From Bacteroidota bacterium (GTDB lineage: Bacteria > Bacteroidota > Bacteroidia > Flavobacteriales > Weeksellaceae): 7,800 nucleotides of DNA. A program made the translations under genes and the position numbers. This document shows, piece after piece, positions 5,563-7,800 of the stretch (within the stretch, counting starts at the first letter, position 1; each line of letters opens with the position of its first letter). The DNA lies in contig JAEWYW010000063.1 in NCBI GenBank assembly GCA_023458535.1, forward strand, positions 1-7,800. Direction: 5' to 3'. The notes under the pieces are model-generated. The model saw only the letters and a list, made by a program, of their open reading frames with translations, searched no databases and had not been told where the DNA came from.

Positions 5563-7508
5563 AGGTTATAATATTTAAAATTCTTTTTATAGAAATCAAA
5601 ATCTTTGATTTCTCGATATTGATTGTTAACAAACAACTCCATTTGATTAATGGAGTTCTCATCGTCCAAATTGGTTGAACTACCGAAAGGATGACATACA
5701 AAAATTTGCCTATCTTTCAGATTTATTATTAAACGGAAAGCACCTCCTTCTTCTGCATATAATTTGCCTTTTTGAAAATAAGGTCTAACACTATTTACAG
5801 AGTCGGGTATACCATTAATTGGAAAGACAATATTACCTCGTTTGATAAACTGAATGTCTTTCAATGTCATTTCTGGTTTATAGTATTCTGAAGTCCAAAG
5901 CAAACAGTTTATTATTTCTTCAATTCCTGCTATTTGGATTGTATCAGGATTTTTGGATGACACATAATACTTTTCTTTATAGCGATGATAAATCAATGAA
6001 AACAAAGCCGCACCCTTGGAATTTAAATCTGCATTTCCGTCCCAATTCTTTATTATGGATATTAACTGAGATAATTTTGGATATTCTTGTTCATTTAAGC
6101 TGAACAAAGTGCTAAAATCAACATTTCGGATAATTGGCTTAATGATTTTTGTGTCAAATAGAAATTGTTTAAGGTCTTCAATATTTAACTTTTCTTTTTC
6201 TCTTATGAGAGCTTTAATTCTCAAAGACCTTGAATTTTCATTAAAATAGAGTAAACCCTTATAATTTGAAGATTGTGTATCGTCTTCATCTGTTACTTTG
6301 AAAGGAGATTGATTTGAAGAAACAATAAAATCACATTTAGGGTTTTCTTTGTAAATCAGGTTTTCAAAATCGTAAAATTGATTTGTGATCTGTCTTTCAG
6401 ATTTAAGTTCAATAAAGTTTTGATAATGTGTGTCATTATCTTCTTTCACTTGTTCAAGAGCGTTATGAACAAATAGAATGTTGTCGTCAGTATCAATTGA
6501 TACCAAATTTAGATAGCCATATCTTTTTTCAAAACATAATTTCTTTATTTCAGAATTTGATGTACACTTTGCTAATTCGTAATTGATTTCAGAACCAAGT
6601 GTTTTCCCCAATAATGGTATTTTGATAAGCAAATACTCCTCATTGATTTTTAAAATGTTTCCAAATTTTGATTTATAATATTTCTTCAAGATTGGAAACG
6701 GAAATTTGCCGTATAGTTTTGTGAAGTTTTTGTAGTATTGAGGTGTTATCTTTTCCTTATGTCCGTCAATAGTGAAATATTTATCTCTTAATCCCAAAAC
6801 ATTCAATTTATATACATCATACATTTCGGGGTAATTAGCTGTAAATCCCCAAGCTGTTTTAAAATTCGTTCCCATAAAAATGGTAAAAGTACAAGGCAAA
6901 ATAAATCCGTATAGTTCAATATTGGCTTGTTTAATTTTTAGATGTATTTCATAAAAGGAAAACAATCCTTCCATTTGTTGATGTGGGTTTATAGCTATTT
7001 GTGCATTACCATTTTCAGACTTACTTTTAGTGATTGCTATGATATTAGAACCTTGTCGTTTTGGGATTTCGATTTTTCTGTTATTACTTATGTAAGAATA
7101 CGGTTTGTCTAACTGAATTCCTAAGATTTCCATTAGGTGTTGAGTTTTGATAATATCTATATCCGAAATTGGAAACAGATTTCCTTTTAGCACTTCTTTT
7201 GGATTTTCTTTTGCATATTCATTTATTCCATTACAATATGACTGAATTAAATCAAGATATTCTGCAGAAATATTTTTTTTTAAGCAATTAGCATACTTTT
7301 CAATTTCTAAAAATTCACAAATAAAATCTATGTATGGAGCATCCCAATCATCTATATGTCCGCTTCGCTTACGACTTGCCAATAGCCATTGTTGAATGGT
7401 ATAAAAGTCATCTTCGCAATGTACATATGCAATACTATAAACAGCTTCACTATATTTGTTAGCTTCAATGTGTGGAACGCCAAAATTGTCTCTATAAATT
7501 TTTGTCAT
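5559..7508 (-). CDS. Penicillin-acylase-family Ntn hydrolase without signal peptide
   Basis: A 649-residue amide hydrolase precursor. It opens with the family motif IYRDNFGVPHIEANKYSEA and has CEDDFYTIQQWLLASRKRSG in the alpha part. RQGSNIIAIT (151-160) follows, where self-cleavage between G153 and S154 should free the N-terminal serine nucleophile of the beta chain. NPHQQMEG (174-181) follows, and VSSNQSP (396-402) probably supplies the oxyanion asparagine, N399. Relatives hydrolyse the amide of penicillins, acyl-homoserine lactones or acylated peptide precursors. At 649 residues it is shorter than the usual 750-850. Most relatives are exported, but here the GVPHI region lies at the extreme N-terminus and an in-frame TAA directly precedes the ATG at 7508, so no signal peptide is missed and the enzyme should stay in the cytoplasm. 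It is the first gene of the operon, with a hairpin repeat about 29 bases upstream. No clear promoter was found. Confidence 0.88.
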   Translation of the reverse strand: MTKIYRDNFGVPHIEANKYSEAVYSIAYVHCEDDFYTIQQWLLASRKRSGHIDDWDAPYIDFICEFLEIEKYANCLKKNISAEYLDLIQSYCNGINEYAKENPKEVLKGNLFPISDIDIIKTQHLMEILGIQLDKPYSYISNNRKIEIPKRQGSNIIAITKSKSENGNAQIAINPHQQMEGLFSFYEIHLKIKQANIELYGFILPCTFTIFMGTNFKTAWGFTANYPEMYDVYKLNVLGLRDKYFTIDGHKEKITPQYYKNFTKLYGKFPFPILKKYYKSKFGNILKINEEYLLIKIPLLGKTLGSEINYELAKCTSNSEIKKLCFEKRYGYLNLVSIDTDDNILFVHNALEQVKEDNDTHYQNFIELKSERQITNQFYDFENLIYKENPKCDFIVSSNQSPFKVTDEDDTQSSNYKGLLYFNENSRSLRIKALIREKEKLNIEDLKQFLFDTKIIKPIIRNVDFSTLFSLNEQEYPKLSQLISIIKNWDGNADLNSKGAALFSLIYHRYKEKYYVSSKNPDTIQIAGIEEIINCLLWTSEYYKPEMTLKDIQFIKRGNIVFPINGIPDSVNSVRPYFQKGKLYAEEGGAFRLIINLKDRQIFVCHPFGSSTNLDDENSINQMELFVNNQYREIKDFDFYKKNFKYYNL

Positions 7509-7536
7509 TTAATTATTGGTGTATTGGAGTGGGTGG

Positions 7537-7602
7537 GGCAAAAGCAAATGTGCTGCAAAGCGTTGGCTTTGTGCGGTTGGCTGCAGCTCTTTTGATTTTG
7601 CC
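7537..7602. repeat. Small hairpin with conserved loop, copy 2 (operon leader)
   Basis: The arms 7537-7556 and 7583-7602 pair at 17 of 20 positions. The 26-base loop ends with TTTGTGCGGTTGGCT (7568-7582), matching the loop of the copy at 2322-2385 at 14 of 15 bases although most of the stem differs. This copy lies just upstream of the operon's first start codon, so it may be in the leader RNA or overlap the promoter. The two copies bracket the operon in direct orientation, each about 70 bases from the TAAC/GTTA boundary of the neighbouring large hairpin. Confidence 0.6.
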
Positions 7603-7671
7603 GAAGCATTGGCTTGTCTGGCAATTGTTCTTCTCTTAATTTATGCACTTTCTCTGGTTTAGGGTGACAGC

Positions 7672-7800
7672 TAACGGAAAAAGTATTGGCGAAGTGCGGG
7701 CTTAATTTAACTGAAAGTTCAATTCAGACTGCGCGGAGCCGATATTTTTTCCATGAAACTAAACTAAGAAAAAATTGTGGAATGGAAAAATAGCGGCGTG
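7672..7800 (-). repeat. attC-like hairpin element C (partial, runs off window)
   Basis: This is the left half of a third large hairpin. TAACGG at 7672-7677 is preceded by TAGGGTGACAGC and followed by GTATTGGCGAAGTGCGGG (7683-7700), which corresponds to the outer arm of elements A and B. An inner hairpin is complete: 7738-7754 pairs with 7782-7796 (GCCG and TTTTTCCAT against ATGGAAAAA and CGGC, with small bulges). The matching outer right arm and its GTTA should lie shortly beyond the window. Its minus-strand end reads GTTAGCTGTCACCC and forms the leading end of the operon block. The 69 bases between it and the small hairpin (7603-7671) hold no other recognised feature. Confidence 0.5.

Larger units (their letters stand above)
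2070..7674 (-). other. Putative gene cassette 2: five-gene operon
   Basis: By the same G^TT logic as cassette 1, this 5,605-base block runs on the minus strand from element C to the end of element B. Its leading end GTTAGCTGTCACCC is largely complementary to GGGCGAACAGCTAAC at the start of its own hairpin B (ACAGCTAAC pairs fully, and AGGG recurs further out). Five genes in one cassette would be exceptional for an integron, where one or two is usual. An array could also have captured the operon as one unit by another route. Confidence 0.45.

Noticed and set aside
5138..6103. Plus-strand open frames of 64 and 79 codons within the DDAH-like and acylase genes.
   Set aside because: Antisense shadows of genes with clear catalytic motifs.
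7389..7595. Plus-strand 68-codon open frame covering the acylase start and the small hairpin.
   Set aside because: It is antisense to the acylase N-terminus and runs through a structured repeat. There is no evidence for a protein.
7509..7671. Search for a Bacteroidota promoter (TTTG ... TAnnTTTG) ahead of the operon on the minus strand.
   Set aside because: Only weak partial matches such as CACATTTG were seen, which is not enough to annotate a promoter.
1..7800. CRISPR arrays, tRNA, rRNA and toxin-antitoxin or defence genes.
   Set aside because: No regularly spaced short repeats, no cloverleaf or rRNA sequence, and no family motif of such systems was found on either strand.

Overview
This window is AT-rich DNA of a Bacteroidota bacterium, most likely a flavobacterium of the Flavobacterium/Chryseobacterium type. 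The grounds are low GC, starts without clear Shine-Dalgarno sequences, a short Bacteroidota-style lipoprotein signal, and an IS30 element of a type common in that phylum. This placement is an inference from style. Every convincing gene is on the minus strand, so the window reads naturally from right to left. No rRNA, tRNA or CRISPR array was seen.

Layout from right to left. (1) 7672-7800: half of a large hairpin element that runs off the edge. (2) 7537-7602: a smaller hairpin with a conserved loop. (3) 7508-2386: a tightly packed five-gene operon encoding a penicillin-acylase-family Ntn hydrolase, a DDAH/amidinotransferase-fold enzyme, a phosphatidylserine-decarboxylase-like pyruvoyl enzyme, a MATE-type exporter and a small membrane protein. 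Its genes overlap by 1 to 28 bases. (4) 2385-2322: a second copy of the small hairpin, ending at the last stop codon. (5) 2254-2067: a complete 188-base hairpin element. (6) 2049-842: a complete IS30-family insertion sequence. (7) 817-350: a small lipoprotein gene. (8) 327-139: a second complete hairpin element (189 bases). (9) 121-1: the end of a second, diverged IS30 copy with the first 19 codons of its transposase.

The three large hairpins behave like integron attC sites. Each has TAAC...GTTA ends, imperfect nested arms, and a gene end shortly upstream. The sequence just inside the start of each gene block is complementary to the start of the hairpin at that same block's other end. That is the relation expected if each block circularises at G^TT and carries its own site. 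On this reading the window holds two complete cassettes: a lipoprotein cassette (142-2069, invaded by IS30) and an unusually large operon cassette (2070-7674). The integrase is not in the window.

The operon looks like a self-contained small-molecule pathway. It encodes a cytoplasmic amide hydrolase without a signal peptide, an enzyme of the arginine/guanidine-modifying fold, a decarboxylase and an exporter. A plausible but untested reading is that an N-acylated, arginine-derived compound is deacylated, modified at its guanidino group, decarboxylated and pumped out. No acyl-transfer or peptide-assembly enzyme is present in the window.
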